A stretch of DNA of 64,000 nt from Lentiprolixibacter aurantiacus (GTDB lineage Bacteria; Bacteroidota; Bacteroidia; Flavobacteriales; Flavobacteriaceae): NCBI RefSeq assembly GCF_026241225.1, contig NZ_JAPFQP010000001.1, forward strand, positions 1,240,001 to 1,304,000. Direction: 5' to 3'. The translations under genes and the position numbers were made by a program. The notes under the pieces are model-generated. The model saw only the letters and a program-made list of their open reading frames with translations. It ran no database searches and was not told the DNA's origin. Below are positions 52,853 through 61,030 of this stretch, piece by piece. How positions within the stretch are numbered: the first letter of the stretch is position 1; the number at the start of each line of letters is the position of its first letter.

Positions 52853-53362
52853 ATGAAACAATTGAAAAACATAGCAGTAGCATTAGTGCTGTTTGTTGCC
52901 ACCACTGGATTTGTAAATGCTCAGAGTAAAATTGCCCATATCAATGTATCGGAATTGTTAGCTGAGATGCCAGAAATGAAAGCAGCCCAGGCCGAACTCC
53001 AAAAATTACAGGAGACCTACCGGGCTGATATCGAAAGTTCAATGACCGAACTGAAGAATAAGTATACGCAATATTCCAACGAAGCCAGTTCCAAATCTGC
53101 TGAAGAAAATGAAAAGAGAGCACAGGAACTTCAGGGATTCGAACGTAATATTGGTGAAGCTCAGCAGGCAGCACAACAGGAATTAGCTAAGAAGCAGGCT
53201 GAATTATTTGAGCCTATTTCTAAAAAGGCCAAGGAAGCTATAGAAAAGGTTGCTGCTGCTCAGGGTTACGACTATGTAATTGATGCTACTCAGGGTGGAG
53301 GATTGATCGTAGCCAAAGGGCCAGACCTACTTACTGCGGTTAAGCAGGAATTGGGATTCTAA
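52853..53362 (+). CDS. skp: OmpH/Skp-family periplasmic chaperone
   Basis: A 169-aa Skp of the usual size, with a signal peptide (~1-23, ending FVNAQ), the start strand KIAHINVSELLAEMPE, two coiled-coil arms, and the closing strand YDYVIDATQGGGLIVAKG. It is the second of two OmpH genes behind bamA, 34 bases after the first, and ends at a terminator at 53385. Confidence 0.94.
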   Translation: MKQLKNIAVALVLFVATTGFVNAQSKIAHINVSELLAEMPEMKAAQAELQKLQETYRADIESSMTELKNKYTQYSNEASSKSAEENEKRAQELQGFERNIGEAQQAAQQELAKKQAELFEPISKKAKEAIEKVAAAQGYDYVIDATQGGGLIVAKGPDLLTAVKQELGF

Positions 53363-53384
53363 AAAAACAATAGCATGCCAAGTA

Positions 53385-53415
53385 AACCGTTCTCATAAGG
53401 AACGGTTTTTTTATT
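53385..53415 (+). terminator. terminator after the second ompH gene
   Basis: AACCGTTC (53385-53392), loop, GAACGGTT (53400-53407), then a T-run. It closes the bamA-ompH-skp transcript before murI. Confidence 0.88.
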
Positions 53416-53463
53416 TTTAACCGTAATCACACAACGGTTTATACCGCCAAACCTTTGGAATAC

Positions 53464-54252
53464 ATGAATACCAACCCCATAGGGATTTTCGATTCCGGCC
53501 TGGGAGGCCTTTCTGTCTGGAAGGATATCCAGAAGCTGCTGCCCAATGAGGAATTCTACTACCTGGCAGACAGTAGGAATGCTCCATATGGTGATAAATC
53601 CCCGGAAGAAATCCTGAGGCTGAGTATCAAAAACACGGAGTTTCTACTGAACCTTAATTGTAAACTCATTGTGGTAGCATGCAATACGGCTACCACAAAT
53701 GCCATTGGTTATTTGCGCGAGCATTACGCTGTTCCATTTATCGGTATAGAACCGGCCATCAAACCGGCTGCCCTGCACACCAAAACTGGGAAGGTGGGGG
53801 TTCTGGCAACTAAGGGGACCCTCGGGAGTACCTTATTTCATCATACTGCACGTAATCACGCAGCAGGCATAACAATAATAGATCAGATCGGCACAGGCCT
53901 TGTTCCATTGATTGAAGAAGGGAAAGCCACTTCAGAAACAACTCGTAAGCTTCTGATAAAATATCTGACACCCATGCTGGATGCTGGTGTAGACCAGATT
54001 GTACTGGGATGTACCCATTACCCCTTTTTAATGCCACTTTTAAAAGAACTCCTTCCGGCCAATATCAATGTGCTGGATTGTGGTTTGGCGGTGGCAAGGC
54101 AGACGCAAAAGGTACTGGAAGAAAAACAATTGCTAAACAGCTCACCAAATCCTGGCTTATCGCACTTTTACACCAATAAATCGCCAGACATCCTGAAGAA
54201 AATGCTGAAGCAGTTAAATGCTCAGGGAGAGGCAAAATTTGTCGACTTTTAA
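53464..54252 (+). CDS. murI: glutamate racemase
   Basis: A 262-aa enzyme that makes D-glutamate for peptidoglycan. The two catalytic cysteines are in VACNTATTNA and GCTHYPF, and the start motif FDSGLGGLSV is intact. The ATG at 53464 is chosen over an in-frame TTG three codons upstream. It follows the terminator of the skp gene, so it is probably transcribed separately. It converges with folA, 8 bases apart. Confidence 0.96.
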   Translation: MNTNPIGIFDSGLGGLSVWKDIQKLLPNEEFYYLADSRNAPYGDKSPEEILRLSIKNTEFLLNLNCKLIVVACNTATTNAIGYLREHYAVPFIGIEPAIKPAALHTKTGKVGVLATKGTLGSTLFHHTARNHAAGITIIDQIGTGLVPLIEEGKATSETTRKLLIKYLTPMLDAGVDQIVLGCTHYPFLMPLLKELLPANINVLDCGLAVARQTQKVLEEKQLLNSSPNPGLSHFYTNKSPDILKKMLKQLNAQGEAKFVDF

Positions 54253-54259
54253 TACCGGA

Positions 54260-54757
54260 TCACTTTCTTTTATAAGTGATATAGGTAAAGGCATAGGCGT
54301 GCCTTTCATCTTTCTCATGATGGGTTTCCCCAACTATTTCCCATTCCTCCGCTTTGATCTCAGGAAAAAAGGCATCGGCTTCAAAGTTCGCGTGTACCCG
54401 GGTAAGTTCAATTAGGTCTGAATACGGCAGGGCCTGGGTGTATATCTCACCACCTCCAATAATGAAAGCCTTTTCATTCTCCTCCACCAGCTGCAGTGCT
54501 TCCTGCAGGCTGTGAACCACCTTACATTGGGGATGATCCGTGGAATACTCCAGATTACGGGTGATAATTATATGGAATCTGTTGGGTAGCGGCTTTGGAA
54601 AGCTTTCAAAGGTTTTGCGCCCCATGATAATCTTATGCCCTGTGGTTATTTGCTTGAACCTTTTAAAGTCGTCCGGCAAATGCCAAAGCAATTTGTTGTC
54701 TTTGCCAAGGGACCCGTTTTCCCCTACCGCTGCTATGGTAATTATAGCCCCCATCAT
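54260..54757 (-). CDS. folA: dihydrofolate reductase
   Basis: A 165-aa enzyme that reduces dihydrofolate to tetrahydrofolate with NADPH. Recognisable parts are the N-terminal AAVGENGSLGKDNKLLWHLPDD (the Asp pair at the active site), IIMGRKTFESFP, and IIGGGEIYTQALP. The start overlaps the stop of the upstream 2TM gene (ATGATG/TGA), so the two are translationally coupled. A second in-frame ATG one codon later is equally good. Confidence 0.96.
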   Translation of the reverse strand: MMGAIITIAAVGENGSLGKDNKLLWHLPDDFKRFKQITTGHKIIMGRKTFESFPKPLPNRFHIIITRNLEYSTDHPQCKVVHSLQEALQLVEENEKAFIIGGGEIYTQALPYSDLIELTRVHANFEADAFFPEIKAEEWEIVGETHHEKDERHAYAFTYITYKRK

Positions 54758-55164
54758 GCTTTTTTTTTATTAGTATCGGGGTCTTGCATTTCATTTTGCA
54801 CCTCTTTCTGCAAAGCTGCTATACGCTCTTGCTGTTTGGCAACCAGTTGTTCTCTCTGTTTGCGCTCCCATTCCTGTCCCATAAAGGGATCCAGGAAAAA
54901 AACCTGTATCGTATGCATAAAGAGCAGAAATAACCAGGCAAGGATTGCCCAGAGGTACCAGTCATAATCTCCTCCGTAATGGAAAGCTTTGTTTAACACC
55001 ACAAAAAAAAGTGAACCCACCAGGAAAAATACAAAATGCCTGTACAGCTTCTTCTTCTGGATAATACGCTGTTGTGCATATTCCAGTTGCTCGTGCTGTT
55101 CAAGAGGTATTTTAGTTTTCGCTTTGTTTCGGGAGCTCACGCTTATCCTTATATTTAACTGCAA
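54754..55164 (-). CDS. 2TM domain-containing protein
   Basis: A 136-aa protein with a charged N-terminal region (EQHEQLEYAQQRIIQKKKLYRH), two transmembrane helices (~43-60 and ~69-89) joined by a short loop, and a highly charged C-terminal helix (~95-136). The 2TM domain is widespread in Flavobacteriaceae and is also found fused to histidine kinases. No function is known for the stand-alone form. It is co-transcribed with folA. Confidence 0.87.
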   Translation of the reverse strand: MQLNIRISVSSRNKAKTKIPLEQHEQLEYAQQRIIQKKKLYRHFVFFLVGSLFFVVLNKAFHYGGDYDWYLWAILAWLFLLFMHTIQVFFLDPFMGQEWERKQREQLVAKQQERIAALQKEVQNEMQDPDTNKKKA

Positions 55165-55199
55165 AGATAAAGTAATTCACCTCTGGAGTATTGAGTTTT

Positions 55200-56285
55200 A
55201 TGGAACATCTGAGAAAACAATTCCCGGTACTGTCACAAGGAATTTATGCCGATACAGCGGCGTCTGGATTATTGTACGACGACTTATTGGAATGGAGGCA
55301 GGGGCACGATCTGGATTTTCTCATAGGGGGTAGCAGCATGAAGTTTGAAAGCTTTGATCTGGTAGAGGAAACCCATGGTACATTGGCCAATTTTTTCAAT
55401 GCATCATCCCGGGACATAGCCCTGGTACCCAATTTCTCTCTGGGGTTGAACCTGATTTTGGAAGGTCTTGCAGCAGATACTCGTATTCTGCTGTTGGATG
55501 GGGATTACCCCTCAGTAAACTGGCCATTTGAGAGCCGGGGATACCCTATAAAATATGTGCCTATTGATGCCAGCCTGGAGGATCACATCTGGAAGGTACT
55601 GGCTGAGGAACCCGTTTCCGTATTTGCCTTTAGTCTCGTCCAATGGCTCAATGGAGTTCGCATTGATCTTAATTTTTTAAAGGAACTCAAAGCGAAGTAT
55701 CCCGAGCTTATTCTGATAGCAGACGGGACGCAATACCTCGGTGCCCTGGATTTTGATTTTTCCAATTCCGGGATAGATGTCATGGGGGCTAGTGGATACA
55801 AGTGGCTGCTTGGTGGCTATGGCAATGGGTTTTATTTGTTTGCCCCAACGTTTAAAGAAAAGACTTCATTGCCCTGTATGGGGTTTTACGCTGCAGGAGG
55901 CAAGCCAGATCAAAGAGAACAAATACCGTTCTCCAGGGGGCTGGAACCCGGCCATCTCGATAGTCTCAATTTTGGTAGCCTTAAGTTTTCCCTGGAATGG
56001 TTATCCAAGGCAGGTATGCAAAATATTACAGCACACAATGAAGCCTTGATACAAAGAGCGAGAGAGGCAATGGCCGAACTGGGTATTCTGGAATCAGCTA
56101 TTACCGAAAGGAAACAACATGGCCCTATATTCAGTGTGGACCCAGGAGCAGGGCTAACAGAAGCTCTTCGTGAAGCCGGAGTGTTTTTTTCCGAGAGGGG
56201 AGGGCGAATACGGTTGAGTTTCCACTTCTACAATACAGAAAAGGACGTAGACCGGGTTGTTGACCTGATCAGAAGGCAGCTTTAA
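55200..56285 (+). CDS. class V aminotransferase-fold PLP-dependent enzyme
   Basis: A 361-aa enzyme of the aminotransferase class V/cysteine desulfurase superfamily. The PLP lysine lies in GASGYKWLLGGYGNGF, preceded by an Asp in ILIADGTQYLGALDF. It lacks the active-site cysteine loop of IscS-type desulfurases. The reaction is unknown. The ATG at 55200 is used instead of a TTG three codons upstream. It lies near the ergothioneine genes but on the opposite strand with another gene between, so an EgtE-like role is only a guess. Confidence 0.85.
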   Translation: MEHLRKQFPVLSQGIYADTAASGLLYDDLLEWRQGHDLDFLIGGSSMKFESFDLVEETHGTLANFFNASSRDIALVPNFSLGLNLILEGLAADTRILLLDGDYPSVNWPFESRGYPIKYVPIDASLEDHIWKVLAEEPVSVFAFSLVQWLNGVRIDLNFLKELKAKYPELILIADGTQYLGALDFDFSNSGIDVMGASGYKWLLGGYGNGFYLFAPTFKEKTSLPCMGFYAAGGKPDQREQIPFSRGLEPGHLDSLNFGSLKFSLEWLSKAGMQNITAHNEALIQRAREAMAELGILESAITERKQHGPIFSVDPGAGLTEALREAGVFFSERGGRIRLSFHFYNTEKDVDRVVDLIRRQL

Positions 56286-56435
56286 GATTAAGACTGTAGT
56301 AAAAACAACCGCCTGATATTGTCAAAGTAAACCCATAGTTCTCAAAATATTATTAAAATGATAAAACTGATTTCCTTCATTGTTGGTGAAGGGATTATTG
56401 TTTTTTTTTGCCCTTAAAATTAAAACAGAGAAACC

Positions 56436-56732
56436 ATGGCAATAAGCAAACAGTATCTCAAGACCAAACCCGTTTGCAAGGTAACTTTTACAGTCCCTGC
56501 AAAAGAAGCGAAGAAAGTAGCTGTAGTGGGTGATTTTAACAACTGGAACCCTAAGGGCAGTATGTTGAAGAAACTGAAAAATGGAAACTTCAAAGGAACA
56601 TTTGACCTTCCTAAAGAGCAAAGCTTTGAATTCCGTTATTTGGTTGACGGAAATTACATTAACGATGATGCCGCTGATCGCTACCAGTGGAATGACTACG
56701 CTGGTGCGGAGAACGCAGTATTGGAATTGTAA
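56436..56732 (+). CDS. small CBM48/isoamylase N-terminal-domain protein
   Basis: A 98-aa protein made of one early-set (CBM48/AMPK glycogen-binding) domain, with VAVVGDFNNWNPKGS and a closing FRYLVDGNYINDDA. Such single-domain proteins are common in Bacteroidota. Binding of alpha-glucans is possible, but the function is unknown. A terminator follows at 56752. Confidence 0.9.
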   Translation: MAISKQYLKTKPVCKVTFTVPAKEAKKVAVVGDFNNWNPKGSMLKKLKNGNFKGTFDLPKEQSFEFRYLVDGNYINDDAADRYQWNDYAGAENAVLEL

Positions 56733-56751
56733 TTATGTAAAACTTAATTGG

Positions 56752-56787
56752 AACCGGGTTCTTCTTGGAATAACCCGGTTTTTTTAT
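56752..56787 (+). terminator. terminator after the CBM48-like gene
   Basis: AACCGGGTT (56752-56760) pairs with AACCCGGTT (56772-56780), followed by TTTTTTT. It sits between convergent genes; egtD ends 3 bases beyond it. Confidence 0.88.
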
Positions 56788-56789
56788 GC

Positions 56790-57761
56790 TTAGAATTTCC
56801 TGAAAAGATAATTTTTAAAAAGTTTCCTCCGATCGCTAAAGGCTTCCACAATCTCCAATCCTGCCTTTCGGGCCAGCCAGGAAACCACATCATCGTCATA
56901 CTTCTGACTGATTTCTGTATGAATGGTTTCCCAGGCTTTAAAAGTAACCTTCAAATCCAATGACCTGATATACACGTCGTGGGCTTTAAGGGAAACCAGG
57001 TAGCTTTTCGCTGTCCCGCTCTCGGGGTCATAAACCTCCCAATGCCTGAAGTTGTTTCCATTAAAATCTCCCCCGAGTTCCCGGTTGATCCGGGTAAGGA
57101 TGTTTTTGTTGAAGGCCTCGGTAACCCCACCGGGATCGTTATAAGCGTCTAGGATCTTCTGGGGGTCTTTTTTCTGGTCGAATCCGACCAAGAAAAGATC
57201 ATCACTACTCATAAGCTTTTGCACCTGGACGAGGAAATCCACGGCCTGTGGGTGTAGCAGGTTGCCTATATTGGAGCCCAGGAAAAGGATGACCTTCCTG
57301 TTTTTGTCCATCTGGCAGATGGCTTCAAGGCTCTCAAAATAGGTTCCCTGTACGGGTTTAACTGCTAGTCCGGGAAATTCTGAATTTAAACTGTTTGTCA
57401 ATTCATTGAGTATATGAGTACTGATATCGATGGGAACGTACTGAAAACTGGTATTTTTCTGCTGGAGATAATTAAGGAGAATCCTGGTTTTAGAGCCATC
57501 CCCGGCTCCCAGTTCAATCAAATTAAAGGTCGCTTTACCCCTGCTAAAATGCCCGGCGATGGCTTCTTTATGATCTTGTAGTATTTCCAGTTCACTATTG
57601 GTCAGGTAATATTCTGGTAATTTCATGATTTCCTGAAAAAGCTTATCGCCCACGGCATCATAGAAATACTTGGATGAAAGGTGTTTGGGGAAATCGGTCA
57701 GACCCCGATAGACTTCCTGTTCAAAAACAGAGTTGAAGTTGGGTGTTGTTTTATTGGGCAT
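56790..57761 (-). CDS. egtD: L-histidine N-alpha-methyltransferase (EgtD)
   Basis: A 323-aa SAM-dependent enzyme that converts histidine to hercynine by three methylations, the first step of ergothioneine synthesis. Visible parts are YFYDAVGDKLFQEI near the start (typical of EgtD), the SAM loop LGAGDGSKT, and VLFLGSNIGNL in the middle. It lies 16 bases after egtB on the same strand, so the pair is an operon. Confidence 0.95.
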   Translation of the reverse strand: MPNKTTPNFNSVFEQEVYRGLTDFPKHLSSKYFYDAVGDKLFQEIMKLPEYYLTNSELEILQDHKEAIAGHFSRGKATFNLIELGAGDGSKTRILLNYLQQKNTSFQYVPIDISTHILNELTNSLNSEFPGLAVKPVQGTYFESLEAICQMDKNRKVILFLGSNIGNLLHPQAVDFLVQVQKLMSSDDLFLVGFDQKKDPQKILDAYNDPGGVTEAFNKNILTRINRELGGDFNGNNFRHWEVYDPESGTAKSYLVSLKAHDVYIRSLDLKVTFKAWETIHTEISQKYDDDVVSWLARKAGLEIVEAFSDRRKLFKNYLFRKF

Positions 57762-57777
57762 ATGGTCTTTGTCGGGA

Positions 57778-58959
57778 TTATCGGGCTAATCTAAATCCGG
57801 TGTACTGCCATCTTTCATGGGGATGGAAGAAATTGCGGTAAGTAGGCCTGCTGTGTCCGGCAGGAGTTGCTATGGAAGCGCCCCTTAAGACCTTCTGGTT
57901 TACCATAAATTTGCCATTGTATTCCCCCAATGCGCCCTCTGCCTTCTTAAACTTCGGATAGGGCAGGTATGCACTTTCAGTCCACTCCCAGCGTAGGCCC
58001 CATAAGAAATGGGAATGGGCAGTTTCCCATTCGAATTCTGTTGGCAGCCGCATACCTTTCCATTGAGCATAGGCAAAGGCCTCATAATAGCTGATATGGG
58101 TTACCGGCGCATCCGGATCAATGGGATGCAGACCATTTAAGGTATAGTTATACCATTGATCCTTAATCAAATGCCAGTACAGTGGGTTTTTTATTTTTTG
58201 TTGCTTCACCCAGTCCCATCCTGCGGCATGCCAGAGATCAAAACGTGTGTATCCGCCGTCTTTAATAAACCCCATATATTCCTGGTTGGTAACCAGGTTT
58301 GCTGCGATTTCAAAAGGCTCTAGATATACTTTGTGTCTTCCCAGTTCATTATCGAAACAGAACCCGTTCCCTTCATGGCCTATTTCACTGATCCCGGCTG
58401 GAAAGGCGAACCATTGTTCTTTGGATTCGGCTACCGGGTGCTCCTTAATATTTTCGGAATATGCGGGCAGCAATGGATTATGTCCCAGTATGTATTTGAT
58501 GTCCGTAAGCAATAATTCCTGGTGCTGTTGCTCGTGGTTTATCCCTATTTCCAACAGGCTCCAAAGGGAAGCATCAGCAGTATGCTCAAAAAGTTCCTGA
58601 ACAGCTTCCGTTACGTGTTGCCTATATGCATAAATGCGCTTTACAGATGGTCTGGACAGGTTGCCGCGATTTGCCCGAACGACTCGGTTCCCAAATGTTT
58701 CATAATAGCTATTAAATACAAAGGAAAAGTCCTTGTCGAAAAAAGTATATTCCCGGGCATGTGGTTTGAGAATGAATTCCTCAAAGAACCAGGTAGTATG
58801 CCCCAGATGCCACTTAGGTGGGGAAACTTCTTCTGTTGGCTGTACCACATAATCTTCCGTCTCCAATGGGGCACAAAGCATTTCCGTATGTCTCCTTGTA
58901 TCCAGGAAGGCATCCAGTAAGATTTCTGTAAGGTACATAGCTCTGTGCTCTGTTTTCAT
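57778..58959 (-). CDS. egtB: ergothioneine biosynthesis protein EgtB (sulfoxide synthase)
   Basis: A 393-aa iron enzyme that joins a thiol compound (gamma-glutamylcysteine or cysteine) to hercynine using oxygen. It has an N-terminal DinB-like domain with the three iron histidines H54 (GHTTWFFEEF), H142 and H146 (NHEQQHQEL), and a C-terminal FGE-sulfatase-type domain ending in YTGFRLAR. No egtA, egtC or egtE is adjacent, so the thiol donor and the C-S lyase are unknown. It is first in the egtB-egtD operon. Confidence 0.95.
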   Translation of the reverse strand: MKTEHRAMYLTEILLDAFLDTRRHTEMLCAPLETEDYVVQPTEEVSPPKWHLGHTTWFFEEFILKPHAREYTFFDKDFSFVFNSYYETFGNRVVRANRGNLSRPSVKRIYAYRQHVTEAVQELFEHTADASLWSLLEIGINHEQQHQELLLTDIKYILGHNPLLPAYSENIKEHPVAESKEQWFAFPAGISEIGHEGNGFCFDNELGRHKVYLEPFEIAANLVTNQEYMGFIKDGGYTRFDLWHAAGWDWVKQQKIKNPLYWHLIKDQWYNYTLNGLHPIDPDAPVTHISYYEAFAYAQWKGMRLPTEFEWETAHSHFLWGLRWEWTESAYLPYPKFKKAEGALGEYNGKFMVNQKVLRGASIATPAGHSRPTYRNFFHPHERWQYTGFRLAR

Positions 58960-59027
58960 TAAAGGTAGCGATAATGCCTTAATTACAGGAAATGCGCTGA
59001 TACCGGAAGGGGTTATCGCAAGAGGAA

Positions 59028-59852
59028 TCAGACAGCCACAACCCCTTTAATGTGGGGATGCGGATCGTAATTAAGTAGTGTAAAGTCTTCGAACTTGAAT
59101 CCAAAGATATCATCTACTTGTGGATTGAGTTCCATAACTGGCAGTGGACGTGGTTCCCTGCTTAGCTGCAATTCTATCTGCTCCAAATGGTTGTTGTAGA
59201 TATGGGCATCTCCAAAGGTGTGTATAAACTCTCCGGGCTGCAGGCCACATACCTGGGCTACCATTAACGTGAAAAGGGCATAGGAAGCAATATTAAAAGG
59301 AACCCCAAGGAAAATATCAGCGCTGCGTTGATAGAGCTGGCAGGAAAGCTTACCATTGGCGACATAAAACTGGAAAAAGGCATGGCAGGGGGGAAGGGCT
59401 GCTTTGCCCTCGGCCACATTTTGGGCGAAGGACTTTGAAGTATCCGGGAGAACACTTGGATTCCAGGCAGTAACCATCAGTCTCCTGCTATCCGGATTGG
59501 TCTTGATGTTGTGAATAAGCTGTTTGATCTGATCGATGCCGTCACCGTTCCAATTTCGCCACTGATAGCCATAGACAGGGCCCAGATCTCCATTTTCATT
59601 GGCCCATTCATTCCAGATGCGTACTCCATTCTCCTTCAGGTAGCCAATATTCGTTTCGCCTTTCAGAAACCAGAGCAATTCATGAATAATGGACTTGAGG
59701 TGCAGTTTTTTAGTGGTTACCAGCGGGAACCCATCCTGCAGGTCAAAGCGCATCTGGTAGCCGAAAACACTTATTGTTCCGGTGCCTGTACGGTCAGACT
59801 TCTTACATCCATTTTCCAAAACGTGTTTCAGCAGGTCGTGGTATTGTTTCAT
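59028..59852 (-). CDS. thyA: thymidylate synthase
   Basis: A 274-aa enzyme that makes dTMP from dUMP and methylenetetrahydrofolate. The catalytic cysteine is C156 in [12 protein letters not shown], and [16 protein letters not shown] and HTFGDAHIY are intact. About 14 extra residues precede the catalytic loop compared with the E. coli enzyme ([18 protein letters not shown]). It is separate from folA here (about 4.3 kb away). Confidence 0.97.
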   Translation of the reverse strand: MKQYHDLLKHVLENGCKKSDRTGTGTISVFGYQMRFDLQDGFPLVTTKKLHLKSIIHELLWFLKGETNIGYLKENGVRIWNEWANENGDLGPVYGYQWRNWNGDGIDQIKQLIHNIKTNPDSRRLMVTAWNPSVLPDTSKSFAQNVAEGKAALPPCHAFFQFYVANGKLSCQLYQRSADIFLGVPFNIASYALFTLMVAQVCGLQPGEFIHTFGDAHIYNNHLEQIELQLSREPRPLPVMELNPQVDDIFGFKFEDFTLLNYDPHPHIKGVVAV

Positions 59853-60016
59853 TCTATCCTGTGTTTATGGAGAGCTTCCTGATATCAGGTCTATTGCATC
59901 GAGTTCAAAAATAAGGATTAGGTGCTGGTTTCGAAAAGTGAGATATTATCATTTATTAACAGGGTAAAATTCAGATATGCAGAAGGGGCAATTAGGCCCC
60001 TGGTTCAGGAGCCTGT

Positions 60017-61003
60017 TTACCGGTAGGCCTCCAGGAGTTTCAGGCGAATCTTATCCTTTAGCTCCTGAGGGGCAAAAGCATGTTCAATGGCTTCCATGTT
60101 GCAGTACTTAAAATGGGCACTGGTCCACCCGAAATTGGCTTCCAGCTTGCTGTATTCATTGACAAGAGTAGTATCTGATATAGTGCGGGCGTCGGTATTG
60201 ATGCTAATGGAAAGCCCCTTCCTGTATAGGAGATCAACAGGATGGTTTTCGATTTGGTCAAAAACATTGACCTGTATATTGCTTGTTGGGCAAATCTCAA
60301 GGTGCAGTTTGTGTTTTTTTAGGAATTGCAAGAGGTCTTCATCTTCTATGCTCCGTGCGCCATGTCCTATTCGAAGCGGATGGAAATGTTTTATGGTTTC
60401 CCAGACACTATGTGGCCCGCAGGCCTCCCCGGCGTGGGCAGTGCATTTGATGCCATTTTTATTGGCAAAGGCAAAAGCCTTGCGGTGTGCGTCAATAGGG
60501 TAGCCGGCCTCATCCCCGGCAATATCCATTCCCACAACCAGGGTGCCTTTGAATTCATTTACAATTCGGGCCGTCTGAAGACTTTGCTCTTCATTGAAAC
60601 GCCTGAGGGTGCAAAGAATAAGACGTGCCTCCACGCCAAAGCGCTCAATGCCTTCCTGGCTTGCCCGTATTACTGTTTCAACAACCTCTTCAGGGCTTAA
60701 TCCTAGTCCGGTGTGAAGTAAGGGTGCAAATCGGATCTCGGCATAGATCACGCCGTCTGCCTTGAGCTGCTTAAACAGGTCCAGGGTCACCATTCGTAGT
60801 TGTTCCCGGGTTTGCATCAGTTCAAAACCCTTGATTGCCCGGGTCAGATAATCTGCAAGGTCTGTACATTTTGGTGGGGCTATAAAGTTTTCTTCATAGT
60901 CTTCCCTCGTCATGCCTGGCTTGATTGTACTGGCCACTTCATAACTCAGGGAACAATCGAGGTGGAGGTGTAGTTCAATTTTAGGAAGCGTCTGGTAGCC
61001 CAT
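60017..61003 (-). CDS. add: adenosine deaminase
   Basis: A 328-aa amidohydrolase that converts adenosine to inosine. Metal and catalytic residues are visible in ELHLHLDCSL (H-x-H), HAGEACGPHS, GHGARS and SINTDARTIS. It lies 27 bases after a nucleoside transporter on the same strand, so the two form a nucleoside salvage unit. Substrate choice (adenosine versus a related purine) follows from family and neighbours. Confidence 0.92.
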   Translation of the reverse strand: MGYQTLPKIELHLHLDCSLSYEVASTIKPGMTREDYEENFIAPPKCTDLADYLTRAIKGFELMQTREQLRMVTLDLFKQLKADGVIYAEIRFAPLLHTGLGLSPEEVVETVIRASQEGIERFGVEARLILCTLRRFNEEQSLQTARIVNEFKGTLVVGMDIAGDEAGYPIDAHRKAFAFANKNGIKCTAHAGEACGPHSVWETIKHFHPLRIGHGARSIEDEDLLQFLKKHKLHLEICPTSNIQVNVFDQIENHPVDLLYRKGLSISINTDARTISDTTLVNEYSKLEANFGWTSAHFKYCNMEAIEHAFAPQELKDKIRLKLLEAYR

Positions 61004-61030
61004 AAGGATCCCTGATGTTATTTATGTTCG

